Shown here piece by piece: positions 8,476-16,798 of a stretch of DNA of 64,000 nucleotides. A model generated the notes under the pieces. The model saw only the letters and a list, made by a program, of their open reading frames with translations. It was not told the DNA's origin and did no database searches. Source of the stretch: Streptomyces sp. NBC_01298 (lineage in GTDB: Bacteria; Actinomycetota; Actinomycetes; Streptomycetales; Streptomycetaceae); NCBI RefSeq assembly GCF_035978755.1, contig NZ_CP108414.1, positions 6,386,001 to 6,450,000 on the forward strand. Direction: 5' to 3'. How positions within the stretch are numbered: the first letter of the stretch is position 1; each line of letters opens with the position of its first letter. The position numbers and the translations under genes were made by a program.

Positions 8476-9144
8476 GTGAACGATCTAGACGTCCTCAGGG
8501 TCTTCTGCGCGGGTGACGGCAGCCACGGCAACATGCTCGGCGTCGTACGCGACGGCCGGACCTGCCCCGACGATGCGTCACGGCAGGCACTGGCCGCCGA
8601 ACTCGGCTACAGCGAGACGGTGTTCGTCGACGATCCCGAGCGCGGGATCGTGGACATCCGCACCCCCGGCACCCGGATGTCCTTCGCCGGGCACCCGTTG
8701 GTCGGTGTCGCGTGGCTGCTCGACATCGAGGAGCTCCAGCCTCCGGCGGGCGCCGTATGGGCGCGCGACGACGGGGAGTTCACCTGGATCAGCGCGCGGC
8801 CCGAGTGGGTCGAGGGCAAGCGCACCGAGCAGTACGCCGATGCCGCCGCGGTGGAAGCGCTGCCCGGCCCGCCGCCGGGCGAGGGCTGGCTGTACGTCTG
8901 GGCCTGGGAGGACGAGGCCGCGGGCCGGATCCGGGCCCGCGGTTTCCCGCGGCGCCCCGACGGGGCCATCGTCGAGGACGAGGCCACCGGCTCGGCGGCG
9001 ATCCTCCTGACGGCCGAACTGAACCGCGCCCTGAACATCACCCAGGGCAGGGGCTCCCAGATCCTCACGGCCCCGGCCCCGGACGGCACCGTGGAGATCG
9101 GCGGCCGGGTCCGCTTCGCCCCGGCCGGCCCCGCCGGGGTCTGA
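8476..9144 (+). CDS. PhzF-family protein
   Basis: 222 residues starting at GTG 8476, 19 bp after the htaA-type gene. PhzF-fold motifs are visible: the N-terminal VLRVFCA...GN strand, YSETVFV, the RTPGTRMSFAGHPLVG loop, and the late EDEATGSAA phosphate/anion-binding loop. It is shorter than full PhzF proteins (~280), so the second domain is reduced. Family members are isomerases or epimerases of small carboxylates; the substrate here is unknown. Its place in the haem cluster may be accidental, since it ends at a strong bidirectional terminator. Confidence 0.75.
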   Translation: MNDLDVLRVFCAGDGSHGNMLGVVRDGRTCPDDASRQALAAELGYSETVFVDDPERGIVDIRTPGTRMSFAGHPLVGVAWLLDIEELQPPAGAVWARDDGEFTWISARPEWVEGKRTEQYADAAAVEALPGPPPGEGWLYVWAWEDEAAGRIRARGFPRRPDGAIVEDEATGSAAILLTAELNRALNITQGRGSQILTAPAPDGTVEIGGRVRFAPAGPAGV

Positions 9145-9162
9145 GGCGCGGCGCGGTAGCAC

Positions 9163-9199
9163 GGAAGGGGGGCGGGCCCGATGGGCCCGCCCCCCTTCC
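9163..9199. terminator. Strong bidirectional hairpin terminator
   Basis: A perfect 17-bp stem (GGAAGGGGGGCGGGCCC against its complement) with a GAT loop, between the convergent PhzF-like gene and the haem oxygenase gene. Confidence 0.9.
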
Positions 9200-9228
9200 C
9201 CCGTCCAGCCCGCCGCGGGCGGCCCGCG

Positions 9229-9876
9229 CTACGCGCTCAGCGGGAACCGCTCGCCCAGCTCGCGGAAGACCGCGCCGTTGAAGTCGAAGGCGCGCTTGCA
9301 CTCGTCGATGATGCGCTGCTTCTCCAGGTCGTCCGCGGCGATCGTGTCCAGCAGCTCGCGGTAGGTCCGCTTGAAGGCGGCCGGGTTGGAGATGTCCGCG
9401 AAGACGTAGAAGCGGACGCCGTCGCCCTTGCGCTCGAAGCCCCAGGTCCGCTCCGCCTTGTCGCGGATGATCTGGCCGCCGGAGAGGTCGCCCAGGTAGC
9501 GGGTGTAGTGGTGGGCCACGTACCCGCCCGGCCAGGAGGCGGCGCACTCGGTCACGCGGGCCGCGTAGGCCTCCGTGGCGGGCAGCGCGACCAGGGTCTC
9601 GCGCCATGCGGGACCCCGCAGGTGGGCCAGGTCCCGCTCGATCTCGGCGAGGCGCATCAGCTCGGGCTGTATGAACGGTCCGGCCACGGCGTCGTCCCTG
9701 AGGGCCTCCGCGGCGTCCTCCAGGGCCTTGTACACGAACCACAGCTGCTCGGTGTAGCGGGTGTAGGCGTCCACGCCCAGACGGCCGCCCAGCAGGTCGC
9801 TCATGAAGGTAGACGTCTCCGCCTCGGTGTGCTGCTCGTGCGAGGCGACACGGATGACGGTCGAGAAGGCGTCCAA
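9229..9876 (-). CDS. hmuO: Haem oxygenase (biliverdin-producing)
   Basis: 215 residues, the usual length for bacterial HmuO. It opens haem to biliverdin, CO and free iron in the cytoplasm. The proximal His is His16 (in SHEQHTEAE), and the distal-helix GDLSGGQ motif is present, preceded by AHHYTRYL. I chose the TTG at 9876 because GGAGG lies six bases upstream and because the 24 residues encoded before it look nothing like the family. An iron-box palindrome lies ~90 bp upstream. It completes the haem pathway with HtaA and HmuTUV. Confidence 0.95.
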   Translation of the reverse strand: MDAFSTVIRVASHEQHTEAETSTFMSDLLGGRLGVDAYTRYTEQLWFVYKALEDAAEALRDDAVAGPFIQPELMRLAEIERDLAHLRGPAWRETLVALPATEAYAARVTECAASWPGGYVAHHYTRYLGDLSGGQIIRDKAERTWGFERKGDGVRFYVFADISNPAAFKRTYRELLDTIAADDLEKQRIIDECKRAFDFNGAVFRELGERFPLSA

Positions 9877-9962
9877 GGCGGACCTCCGAGGAATCGGAAG
9901 AAAAAGGGAGGAACAAGGGGGAGACAGGTGTGGCGGCCGTGCCGCCACACCTGATCCTCCTT

Positions 9963-9978
9963 CTTAGGTTTACCTAAG
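9963..9978. promoter_or_regulatory. Iron-box-like palindrome upstream of hmuO
   Basis: CTTAGGTTTACCTAAG is a perfect inverted repeat (CTTAGGT-TT-ACCTAAG). The TTAGGT and ACCTAA half-sites match the DtxR-family box, but their spacing is 5 bp shorter than in the classic 19-bp box, as in overlapping double boxes. Iron repression of hmuO is inferred. Confidence 0.75.
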
Positions 9979-10034
9979 TCAATATGTTCCCGACGCCCTG
10001 TCGGTAAAAACCTCCGCGAGGTGTTTCCCTCGGA

Positions 10035-10892
10035 TCAGGGCAGCGTCAGGATCTCCGCCCCGGTGTCCGTGACCACCAGCGTGTGCTCGAACTGCGCGGT
10101 CCGCTTGCGGTCCTTCGTGACCACCGTCCAGCCGTCCTCCCACATGTCGTACTCGTGGGTGCCCAGGGTCAGCATCGGCTCGATGGTGAAGGTCATCCCG
10201 GGCTCGATGACGGTGGTGGCGTGCGGGCTGTCGTAGTGCGGGACGATCAGGCCGGAGTGGAAGGACGAGTTGATCCCGTGACCGGTGAAGTCCCGGACGA
10301 CGCCGTAGCCGAAGCGCTTCGCGTACGACTCGATGACCCGGCCGATGATGTTGATCTGCCGGCCCGGCCGGACGGCCTTGATGGCCCGGTTCAGGGCCTC
10401 GCGGGTGCGCTCCACGAGCAGCCGCGACTCCTCGTCCACGTCACCGCACAGGTACGTGGCGTTGTTGTCGCCGTGCACCCCGCCGATGTACGCGGTCACG
10501 TCGAGGTTGACGATGTCGCCGTCCCGCAGGACGGTCGAGTCGGGGATCCCGTGACAGATCACCTCGTTGAGCGAGGAACACAGGGACTTCGGGAAACCGC
10601 GGTAGCCCAGCGTCGAGGGGTAGGCGCCGTGGTCGCACATGTACTCGTGGGCGACCCGGTCCAGCTCGTCGGTGGTCACCCCCGGCGCGATCAGCTTGGC
10701 GGCCTCTTCCATCGCCTGGGCGGCGATCCGGCCGGCGATGCGCATGGCCTCGATGGTCTCGGGCGTCTGCACCTCCGGTCCGGTGTACGGAGTGGGCGCG
10801 GGCTTGCCCACGTACTCGGGCCGGCGGATGTTTCCGGGAACGGAACGGACGGGAGTGAGCTCGCCTGGTACGAGCAGCGACTGGCCAGACAT
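10035..10892 (-). CDS. map: Type I methionine aminopeptidase
   Basis: 285 residues. It removes N-terminal Met from new proteins in the cytoplasm. The five metal ligands are recognisable in [10 protein letters not shown]...HGDNNAT, TGHGI, TIEPM and QFEHT, and the catalytic His is in EVICHGIP. The N-terminal ~40 residues ([20 protein letters not shown]) are the SH3-like extension of actinobacterial MapB-type enzymes. The ATG at 10892 ([10 protein letters not shown]) was chosen; upstream codons give unrelated sequence. Confidence 0.95.
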   Translation of the reverse strand: MSGQSLLVPGELTPVRSVPGNIRRPEYVGKPAPTPYTGPEVQTPETIEAMRIAGRIAAQAMEEAAKLIAPGVTTDELDRVAHEYMCDHGAYPSTLGYRGFPKSLCSSLNEVICHGIPDSTVLRDGDIVNLDVTAYIGGVHGDNNATYLCGDVDEESRLLVERTREALNRAIKAVRPGRQINIIGRVIESYAKRFGYGVVRDFTGHGINSSFHSGLIVPHYDSPHATTVIEPGMTFTIEPMLTLGTHEYDMWEDGWTVVTKDRKRTAQFEHTLVVTDTGAEILTLP

Positions 10893-10952
10893 ACGAGCGA
10901 GTGTATCGAGCGGGTATGGGGCAGCATGGCGACAGAAGAGAGGAGCCTGACG

Positions 10953-11207
10953 ATGGCCCTGTTCAAGAAGCGCCAGGTGGGCAAACCCGGCGAGTGGTAC
11001 TACTGCCTGGTCCACAAGAAGGTCGAGGAAGGCCCCGAGTGCCCGGCGAAGGACCGTTTCGGGCCCTACGCGACACCCGAAGAGGCGAACCACGCCATGG
11101 AGACCGCGCAGGAGCGCAATCTCGAATGGCAGAACGACCCCAAATGGAACGACAAGACGCGCGAGGGCGAAGAAGGTACGGAAGGCACGGGCACGGCCAC
11201 CACGTAG
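10953..11207 (+). CDS. Small conserved actinobacterial protein
   Basis: 84 residues, beginning [21 protein letters not shown], with an acidic Glu/Thr-rich end. The ATG at 10953 was preferred to one at 10926 because AGGAG lies seven bases before it. A Cys pair (CLVHKK...CPAKD) could bind metal, but this is weak. I recall near-identical small proteins in other streptomycetes; none has a function I know. It is divergent from map, sharing a 60-bp gap. Confidence 0.75.
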   Translation: MALFKKRQVGKPGEWYYCLVHKKVEEGPECPAKDRFGPYATPEEANHAMETAQERNLEWQNDPKWNDKTREGEEGTEGTGTATT

Positions 11208-11213
11208 CCGGGC

Positions 11214-11819
11214 CTACCAGCGGCTGGGCGGCGGCGCGGCCAGCTGGTCGGCCAGCCGCGCCAGCCGGTCGCGGAACCGCCGCGGCCCGCGCTGCACCGG
11301 CAGGCTGTTCTCCCCGGCCGCCGCGCTGACCAGGTGCTGCACCGTGTCCAGGTCCAGCTCGGCGGCCCCGTCCGGTACGGACAGCACCTCGTGCGCGAGC
11401 GTCCCCAGATCCGGGTCCCCGCCGTCCAGGGACAGTACGGTCGCCCCCGCGCGCCGGGCGTCGTGCACCCGCTCCAGCAGCCGGTCCCCGGGCTGCTCCG
11501 GAGCCACCACCAGCAGGGTGTGACCGCGCCGGGCCGCCTCCAGCCGGCTCAGGCCGACCGACAGGTGCGGGGCGTCACCGGGCAGCACCTGGTGGCGTAC
11601 GAGGGTGGGCGCCAGCTCCGGCAGCCCCGACCAGGCGGCCTCGTCGACCAGGTGCGCCGCCAGGTGCCAGGGCTCGTACTGCTCGGTCCCGACCAGCAGC
11701 AGGTTGCCGCCGGCCGGCACGACCGACCGCCGCAGCGTCCCGGCGAACCGGCGCGCGGCACCGGGCCACTGCGTACCGGCGAGCACCTCGCGCAGCAGCG
11801 CGACTCTCACGGCGTCCAT
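11214..11819 (-). CDS. Conserved hypothetical protein (possible SIS-like fold)
   Basis: 201 residues beginning MDAVRVALLREVLAGTQWPG at 11819. The pattern GGNLLLVGTEQYEPWHLAAHLVDEA, then GHTLLVVAPEQPGD and AGATVLSLDGGDPDLGTLAHEVLSVP, resembles alternating beta/alpha sugar-isomerase (SIS)-type proteins, but no catalytic site is obvious. It is convergent with the small gene at 10953, 6 bp apart. Function unknown. Confidence 0.7.
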   Translation of the reverse strand: MDAVRVALLREVLAGTQWPGAARRFAGTLRRSVVPAGGNLLLVGTEQYEPWHLAAHLVDEAAWSGLPELAPTLVRHQVLPGDAPHLSVGLSRLEAARRGHTLLVVAPEQPGDRLLERVHDARRAGATVLSLDGGDPDLGTLAHEVLSVPDGAAELDLDTVQHLVSAAAGENSLPVQRGPRRFRDRLARLADQLAAPPPSRW

Positions 11820-11949
11820 CCCCGCATCTTCGCAGGAATCGAGACGAAGGGGTGCGGAACGCCGGAGTCCGCCGGATCGTCGGTAGCGGTCGGTAGCTTG
11901 TCGGTGACGGTTGGTGGACCGGCTCGCGGAGTCGAGGGGTGGACCGGGA

Positions 11950-13164
11950 ATGATTCGTGCGTACAAGTTTCTGATGCGGCCCACCGCACGGCAGGGCCAG
12001 GCGCTGACGCAGATGCTGGCTGATCACTGCTCGCTCTACAACGGGGCATTGCAGGAACGACGCGACGCCTATCGCCACGTTTCGAAGGTGAGCGTCAAGT
12101 ACGGGATGCAGTCCGCTCAGCTCAGGGAGATCCGGGCGTTCGACCCGGAACGCCAAGGGCAGTGGTCGTTCTCGTCGCAGCAGGCCACTTTGCGTCGCCT
12201 GGACAAGGCATTCGCCGCGTTCTTCCGCCGGGTCAGGTCGGGTGACACCCCGGGCTACCCGCGCTTTCGCGGGGTGAACTGGTTCGACACGGTCGAGTTC
12301 CCGAAGGACGGGGATGGCTGTCGCTGGAACGCTGCCCCACACGATCCCGCTACCCGGGTCCGTTTCCAGGGGGTCGGGCACGTCAAGGTCAACCAGCACC
12401 GCGCCGTGGTCGGCAAGGTCAAGACCGTCTCGGTGAAGCGCGAGGGACGGAAGTGGTTCGTCATACTCACCGCCGAACAGGGGAAGCCGGAACCGCTGCC
12501 CGAGACCGGCTCCGTGGTCGGCATCGACCTGGGCATATCCAACTTCCTCGCCGACTCGGGCGGCGAGTTCGTGCCCAATCCCCGCCACGGCCGCCGCGCT
12601 GCCGCGAAGCTCAAAGCCGCGCAGCAGGGCCTGTCCAGATTCCCCCGGTGCAAGGGCGGCGAGCGCACCGCGAACCATCAGCGTGCCGTGGACAAAGTCG
12701 CGGGACTCCACGGCAAAGTGCGCCGCCAGCGGCTCGACCACGCGCACAAGACCGCGCTCGGTCTGCTCCGCGAGCATGACTTCGCCGCTCACGAAAAACT
12801 CAAGATCCGCAACATGCGCAAGGCCGCCGCACCGAAGCCCGGCCCTGGCCGGCTGGGCATTTCCTTGCCCAACGGGGCCACGGCCAAGACTGCACTGAAC
12901 CGTTCGATCAGCGATGCCGGTTGGGGGGTGTTCCTGACGATCCTGCACGCCAAGGCTGAGAGCGCCGGACGGGAAGTGATCGCCGTGGACCCCCGCAATA
13001 CCTCGCGTACCTGCCCCGAATGCGGGCACACCGCGAAGGAGAACCGGCCCACACAGGAGAAGTTCCGCTGCCAGGCATGCGGCCACACGGCGCACGCCGA
13101 CACGGTGGGGGCGCTGAACGTTCTACGGGCCGGGCTGGTCCGTCGCAACGCCAACTCGGCTTAG
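11950..13164 (+). mobile_element. tnpB: TnpB (IS200/IS605 OrfB), RNA-guided nuclease of a lone element
   Basis: 404-residue TnpB with a complete RuvC-like triad: Asp193 (GIDLGISNF), Glu282 (AHEKLKIRNM) and Asp384 (HADTVGALNVL). A zinc ribbon is formed by Cys355, Cys358, Cys374 and Cys377 (CPECGH, CQACGH). The N-terminal MIRAYKFLMRPTARQ is the usual helical start. No TnpA is nearby, so this copy would rely on a transposase in trans. TnpB proteins cut DNA guided by an RNA made from their own 3' end. Upstream (11878-11915) GTCGGT recurs at ~10-bp steps; the left end was not located. Confidence 0.93.
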
Positions 13165-13200
13165 CGAGAAGCCCCGCCTTGGAAGGCGGGGAGGAGTCAC
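13165..13200 (+). ncRNA. Omega-RNA (reRNA) hairpin at the TnpB element right end
   Basis: Right after the tnpB stop, the 9-bp stem CCCCGCCTT/AAGGCGGGG (13172-13191) is followed by AGGAGTCAC. This layout is the usual right end of OrfB-only IS605 elements and the 3' scaffold of omega-RNA. The guide would then begin at about 13201. The RNA's 5' extent inside tnpB is not determined. Confidence 0.7.
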
Positions 13201-13305
13201 ATCGGCATCCTGCTGCAGGGATGGGGCGGATGCAGCCGCCTCCTACCCCTTCCCGCCGGTTCTCGCCCCTTCGACTGTTGTCTACCCGGCAGTACCCTCG
13301 CCCCC

Positions 13306-14010
13306 ATGACTTCCTCAGACAACACGCAGAAGGCCCCCGCCAAGGACCCGTGGGACCTTCCCGACGTCTCCGGCCTCGTCGTCGGCGTCCTCGGCGGCAC
13401 CGGCGACCAGGGCCGGGGGCTCGCCTACCGGCTCGCCCGCGCCGGCCAGAAGGTGATCATCGGTTCGCGCGCCGCGGACCGCGCGCGGACCGCCGCCGAC
13501 GAGCTCGGCCTCGGGGTGGAGGGCGCGGACAACGCCGAGTGCGCGCGCCGCAGCGACATCGTGATCATCGCGGTGCCGTGGGAGGGCCACGCCAAGACCC
13601 TGGAATCGCTGCGCGAGGACCTCGCCGGCAAGCTCGTGGTCGACTGCGTCAACCCGCTCGGCTTCGACAAGCAGGGCGCGTACGCCCTCCAGGTCGAAGA
13701 GGGCAGTGCGGCCCAGCAGGCCGCCGCCCTCCTGCCGGACTCCCGCGTCACGGCCGCCTTCCACCACCTCTCGGCGGTGCTCCTCCAGGACGAGTCGATC
13801 GACGAGATCGACACCGACGTGATGGTCCTCGGCGAGGTCCGCGCCGACACCGACATCGTGCAGGCCCTCGCCGGCCGGATCCCGGGCATGCGCGGCGTCT
13901 TCGCGGGCCGCCTGCGCAATGCCCACCAGGTCGAGTCGCTGGTGGCCAACCTGATCTCCACCAACCGCCGCTACAAGGCCCACGCGGGCCTGCGCGTCAC
14001 CGACGTCTGA
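13306..14010 (+). CDS. npdG: F420H2:NADP+ oxidoreductase
   Basis: 234 residues. It transfers hydride between coenzyme F420 and NADP. The N-terminal Rossmann loop is VVGVLGGTGDQGRGLAYRLA, followed by the NADP-phosphate contact IIGSRAADRAR. The family-typical VPWEGHAKTL, VVDCVNPLGF and VTAAFHHLSA segments are present. Length and order fit NPDP reductases of streptomycetes. The ATG is at 13306. It stands alone, just behind the TnpB element. Confidence 0.92.
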   Translation: MTSSDNTQKAPAKDPWDLPDVSGLVVGVLGGTGDQGRGLAYRLARAGQKVIIGSRAADRARTAADELGLGVEGADNAECARRSDIVIIAVPWEGHAKTLESLREDLAGKLVVDCVNPLGFDKQGAYALQVEEGSAAQQAAALLPDSRVTAAFHHLSAVLLQDESIDEIDTDVMVLGEVRADTDIVQALAGRIPGMRGVFAGRLRNAHQVESLVANLISTNRRYKAHAGLRVTDV

Positions 14011-14231
14011 GCCGCCCGGCCACCCGTCCCGCCGCCCCCCACGGCCCCGGCGGCCCGGGTGGCCCCGCGCCGGCCCCTCGCTCGCAGCCGGCCACCCGCC
14101 GCGCCGCCTCAGCCGCGCCGCCCGCCGCGCCCCTCACGGGATGGCGGAAATCAGCCGGACGGGAGCACGTCGGGGCATGGGGGACACTGGAGGGGCTTGA
14201 ACCGCTTCAGTGTCTTCGAGGAGCCTCCGCC
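14011..14231. other. Intergenic, GC-rich, no gene seen
   Basis: 221 bp between npdG and a small membrane protein gene. It has C-rich tracts but no convincing coding frame or RNA. A promoter for the downstream gene probably lies near 14190-14215. Confidence 0.4.
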
Positions 14232-14426
14232 ATGCCCCGCCTTGCCGTGTTCGCCGTCGCTCTCTGCGTCCTCGCCGTGGCCGCCGCCGTGGTCTCCTTC
14301 GTCGAGGGCAGCCTGCTCGGGATCGTGTGGGTGCTCATGGCGGGCATCACGTCCAACATGGCGTGGTTCTACGTGCGCAAGGCGAAGATCGAGAAGGCCG
14401 CGGCAGCAACTCGCACCGCGGGCTAG
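14232..14426 (+). CDS. Small two-helix membrane protein
   Basis: 64 residues: MPRLAVFAVALCVLAVAAAVVSF forms helix 1 and GSLLGIVWVLMAGITSNMAWFYV helix 2, with a Lys/Arg-rich end (RKAKIEKAAAATR) probably in the cytoplasm. The ATG at 14232 follows GGAG about nine bases upstream. Function unknown; the coding signal is good for its size. Confidence 0.65.
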   Translation: MPRLAVFAVALCVLAVAAAVVSFVEGSLLGIVWVLMAGITSNMAWFYVRKAKIEKAAAATRTAG

Positions 14427-14431
14427 GCCGG

Positions 14432-14581
14432 CTCTTTCGGATCTTGTCGGGCCCGCGACGCCTGGCACCGCGCCTGGCCGCACTGCCGAGGCGACCACGT
14501 ACACCCAGTACGCGAGCGCCCGACAGCACGCCCAGGCACGGCACCAGACGCCGCGGACTCGGCCGACAAGATCCGGAAGAG
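14432..14581. repeat. 150-bp imperfect palindromic element
   Basis: The 19-bp arms CTCTTTCGGATCTTGTCGG (14432-14450) and CCGACAAGATCCGGAAGAG (14563-14581) are inverted with one mismatch. The interior is also imperfectly self-complementary (for example CTGGCACCGCGCCTGG against CCAGGCACGGCACCAG). It lies between convergent genes. The arm is shared with 50825-50850 and partly with 24411-24429. Confidence 0.8.
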
Positions 14582-14610
14582 ACGACCCAGGCCGTCTCTT
14601 CCGGCGGTCG

Positions 14611-15435
14611 TCAGGACGCCGCGCAGAAGCCGTTGCCGTCCTGCCAGAACTGGTAGAGGTCGCGGCCGCAGTAGGCCTCCAGCTCGCCCACGCCCAGCGC
14701 GGACAGCACGCCGTACACCGCGTCGAAGAAGTACGCGTTGATCTCCGGGACCCACAGCAGCGCGAAGACGGCCAGCAGGCCGAACGGCGCCAGCGACGCC
14801 GCCTGGCGGCGGACCGAGGGGGAGAGCCAGGGCTCGATGATGCCGTAGCCGTCCAGGCCCGGGACCGGCAGGAAGTTCAGGATCGCCGCCGAGACCTGGA
14901 GCAGGGCCAGGAAGCCGAGCGCGAAGCGGAACGGGATCGGGACCCCGTCCAGGGCGTTCAGCCAGAACGGGGCCGTGCAGACCGCCGCGAAGGCCACGTT
15001 CGTCAGCGGGCCGGCCGCCGAGATGAGGCTGTGCCGCCAGCGGCCCTCGATCCGGTCGCGCTCGATGTACACCGCGCCGCCGGGGAGGCCGATGCCGCCC
15101 ATGATCACGAAGAGGACGGGCAGGACGAGGCTGAGCAGCGCGTGCGTGTACTTGAGGGGGTTCAGCGTCAGGTAGCCCTTCGCGCCGACGCTGAGGTCGC
15201 CGCTGTGCAGGGCGGTGCGGGCGTGCGCGTACTCGTGCAGGCACAGGGAGACGATCCAGGCCGCCGTGACGAAGAGGAAGACGGCCAGACCGGTGCTGGC
15301 CGCGTACTCCGTCCACACGGCCCACCCGGTGACCGCCATGACGGCGAAGATGCCGAGGAACACGGGACTGATCCGCCGGTCGCCGCGGTCGTGAGTGCTG
15401 TACTGGCTACGGTTGCGACTGCCCTGGGAACCCAT
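14611..15435 (-). CDS. Site-2 protease family metalloprotease (M50)
   Basis: 274-residue multi-pass membrane protein. The zinc motif HEYAH is at 67-71 within a membrane segment, and the second ligand motif is in NFLPVPGLDG, the usual NPxDG-type loop. There are five to six hydrophobic segments. Family members cut membrane-embedded substrates. No PDZ domain is seen, as in other short actinobacterial rhomboid-like S2P proteins. The ATG is at 15435. The substrate is unknown, and no anti-sigma gene is adjacent. Confidence 0.88.
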   Translation of the reverse strand: MGSQGSRNRSQYSTHDRGDRRISPVFLGIFAVMAVTGWAVWTEYAASTGLAVFLFVTAAWIVSLCLHEYAHARTALHSGDLSVGAKGYLTLNPLKYTHALLSLVLPVLFVIMGGIGLPGGAVYIERDRIEGRWRHSLISAAGPLTNVAFAAVCTAPFWLNALDGVPIPFRFALGFLALLQVSAAILNFLPVPGLDGYGIIEPWLSPSVRRQAASLAPFGLLAVFALLWVPEINAYFFDAVYGVLSALGVGELEAYCGRDLYQFWQDGNGFCAAS

Positions 15436-15495
15436 GCGGCGAACCTATCCCGGAGGCGGCGCCCGAGGGGGCTCCGGGCCGGAGACAATGGGCCG

Positions 15496-16224
15496 GTGCG
15501 CTACGCGATGCTCGGCACCACCCAGGCCATCCGCGACGACGGGAGCACGGTCCCCGTCGGCGGAGCGCGGCTGCGCGCGCTCCTGACCGCGCTCGCGCTG
15601 CGGCCGGGGCGGGCGGTGCCGGCGGCCTCGCTCATCGAAGAGGTCTGGGACGGCGACCCGCCCGCCGACGGCCCCGCGGCGCTCCAGGCGCTGGTGGGGC
15701 GGCTGCGCAGGGCGCTGGGGCGCGAGGCGGTGGGGTCCGGAGAGGGCGGCTACTGGCTCGTCGCGGCCCGGGACGACATCGACCTGTACCGCTTCGAGCG
15801 GCTCGCGCGGGCCGCTGCGCAGGCCGACCCGGCGGAGGCTGCCGCCCTGTACGACGAGGCCCTCGCCCTGTGGCGGGGCGAACCGCTGAGCTCCCTGCCG
15901 GGTTCCGGCACCGGACCGGAGGCCGCCCGCTGGGAGGCGCTACGGCTGGACGCGCGCCGGGGCCGCCTGCACGCCGCGCTGGAGCTGGGGGAGGCGGAGC
16001 GGGTCCTGCCGGAGCTGACCGCGCTGTGCGCGGAGCTGCCGCTGGACGAACCCCTCCAGGCCCTGCGCATCCGCGCCCTGCGCGACGCGGGCCGCCCGGC
16101 GGCGGCGCTGGCCGCCTACGACGAGGTCCGCCGCGACCTGGCCACCCGCCTGGGCACCACCCCGGGCCCGGCATCAGGACCAGCATCGCCATGCCCTGGA
16201 CGGCCTGCGGGGTCTTCATGGTGA
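15496..16224 (+). pseudogene. AfsR/SARP-type regulator, C-terminally truncated
   Basis: GTG start at 15496. A winged-helix OmpR-like DNA-binding domain (~1-90, RAVPAASLIEEVW...ALQALVGRLRRALG) is followed by a bacterial transcriptional activation domain (~95-225, DIDLYRFERLARAA...AYDEVRRDLATRLG). The family sequence stops at LGTTPGP near 16170. Normal proteins continue with ELRALH and often with ATPase and TPR domains. Here 18 unrelated residues follow, which are the antisense of the facing ABC permease gene, then a stop. Both genes therefore lost their 3' ends at one junction. Residual activity is possible, as small SARPs consist of only these two domains. Confidence 0.85.
16161..16172. other. 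Deletion or misassembly junction (CCCGGGCCCGG)
   Basis: The point where SARP-family sequence from the left meets ABC-2 permease sequence from the right. Neither family sequence extends past it. The junction lies in a GC palindrome that could have served as microhomology. Confidence 0.7.
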
Positions 16225-16798
16225 GGCCCAGCAGGATGAAGATCCACATGAGCGAGGAGCCGAAGACGGCCGCGAGTCCGACGGACAGGAGCAGGTCCAG
16301 CACGGAGGTCTTGATCGACAGGCCGAGCAGGAAGCCCATGCCGAGCAGGATGGTGATGGCGACCATCATCCGGCCGAGCTCGACCACGATCTTGGCGATG
16401 AGCACCGAGGAGCGGGCGATCGGCATGGACCGGAAGCGGTCCATCACGCCCTTCTTGAAGTCGTCGTTGACCCCGGTGCCGACACCCATGGCGATGTTCA
16501 TGCCCATCATCGCCATCAGGCCCGGGACCAGGTAGTTGACGTAGTCGCCCTGGTTGCCCTTGCCCGCGATCGCGCCGCCGAAGACGAACACGAACAGCAG
16601 CGTGAAGATGATCGGCATGAACAGGACGTCGAACATCGACTCCGGGTCCTGCTTGATCTGCAGGACGTTGCGCCGGGCCAGGGCACCGATGTGCCGCAGG
16701 TTGCCCCGCAGGCCGATCCGGCCCTCGTCCGCGAGGACGGGCCCGCCGGCCGGGGCGGCCGCGGTGGGGCTGGGCTTCGTCGTGGTTACGGTGCTCAT
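16173..16798 (-). pseudogene. ABC-2 type permease (DrrB-like), C-terminally truncated
   Basis: About 208 family residues from the ATG at 16798, in an ATGA overlap with the ATPase. It has a Pro/Ala-rich cytoplasmic start, then ALARRNVLQIKQDPESMFDVLFMPIIF and four membrane segments. The conserved TMKTPQAVQG stretch near the fourth is followed by GMAMLVLMP, where DrrB proteins continue into the VDPxTMPGWLQ loop and two more helices. That part is missing. The frame runs on through the antisense of the regulator to 15632, so a ~390-residue fusion could be made. It is probably not a working exporter. Confidence 0.85.

Noticed and set aside
9877..9948. An ATG start for haem oxygenase at 9948
   Set aside because: The extra 24 residues do not resemble the family, and a TTG at 9876 has an ideal GGAGG site and gives the usual length of 215.
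15632..16172. A permease reading frame running through the regulator gene
   Set aside because: Past 16172 it is antisense to the regulator and shows no ABC-2 sequence; it is kept only as a possible fusion tail.
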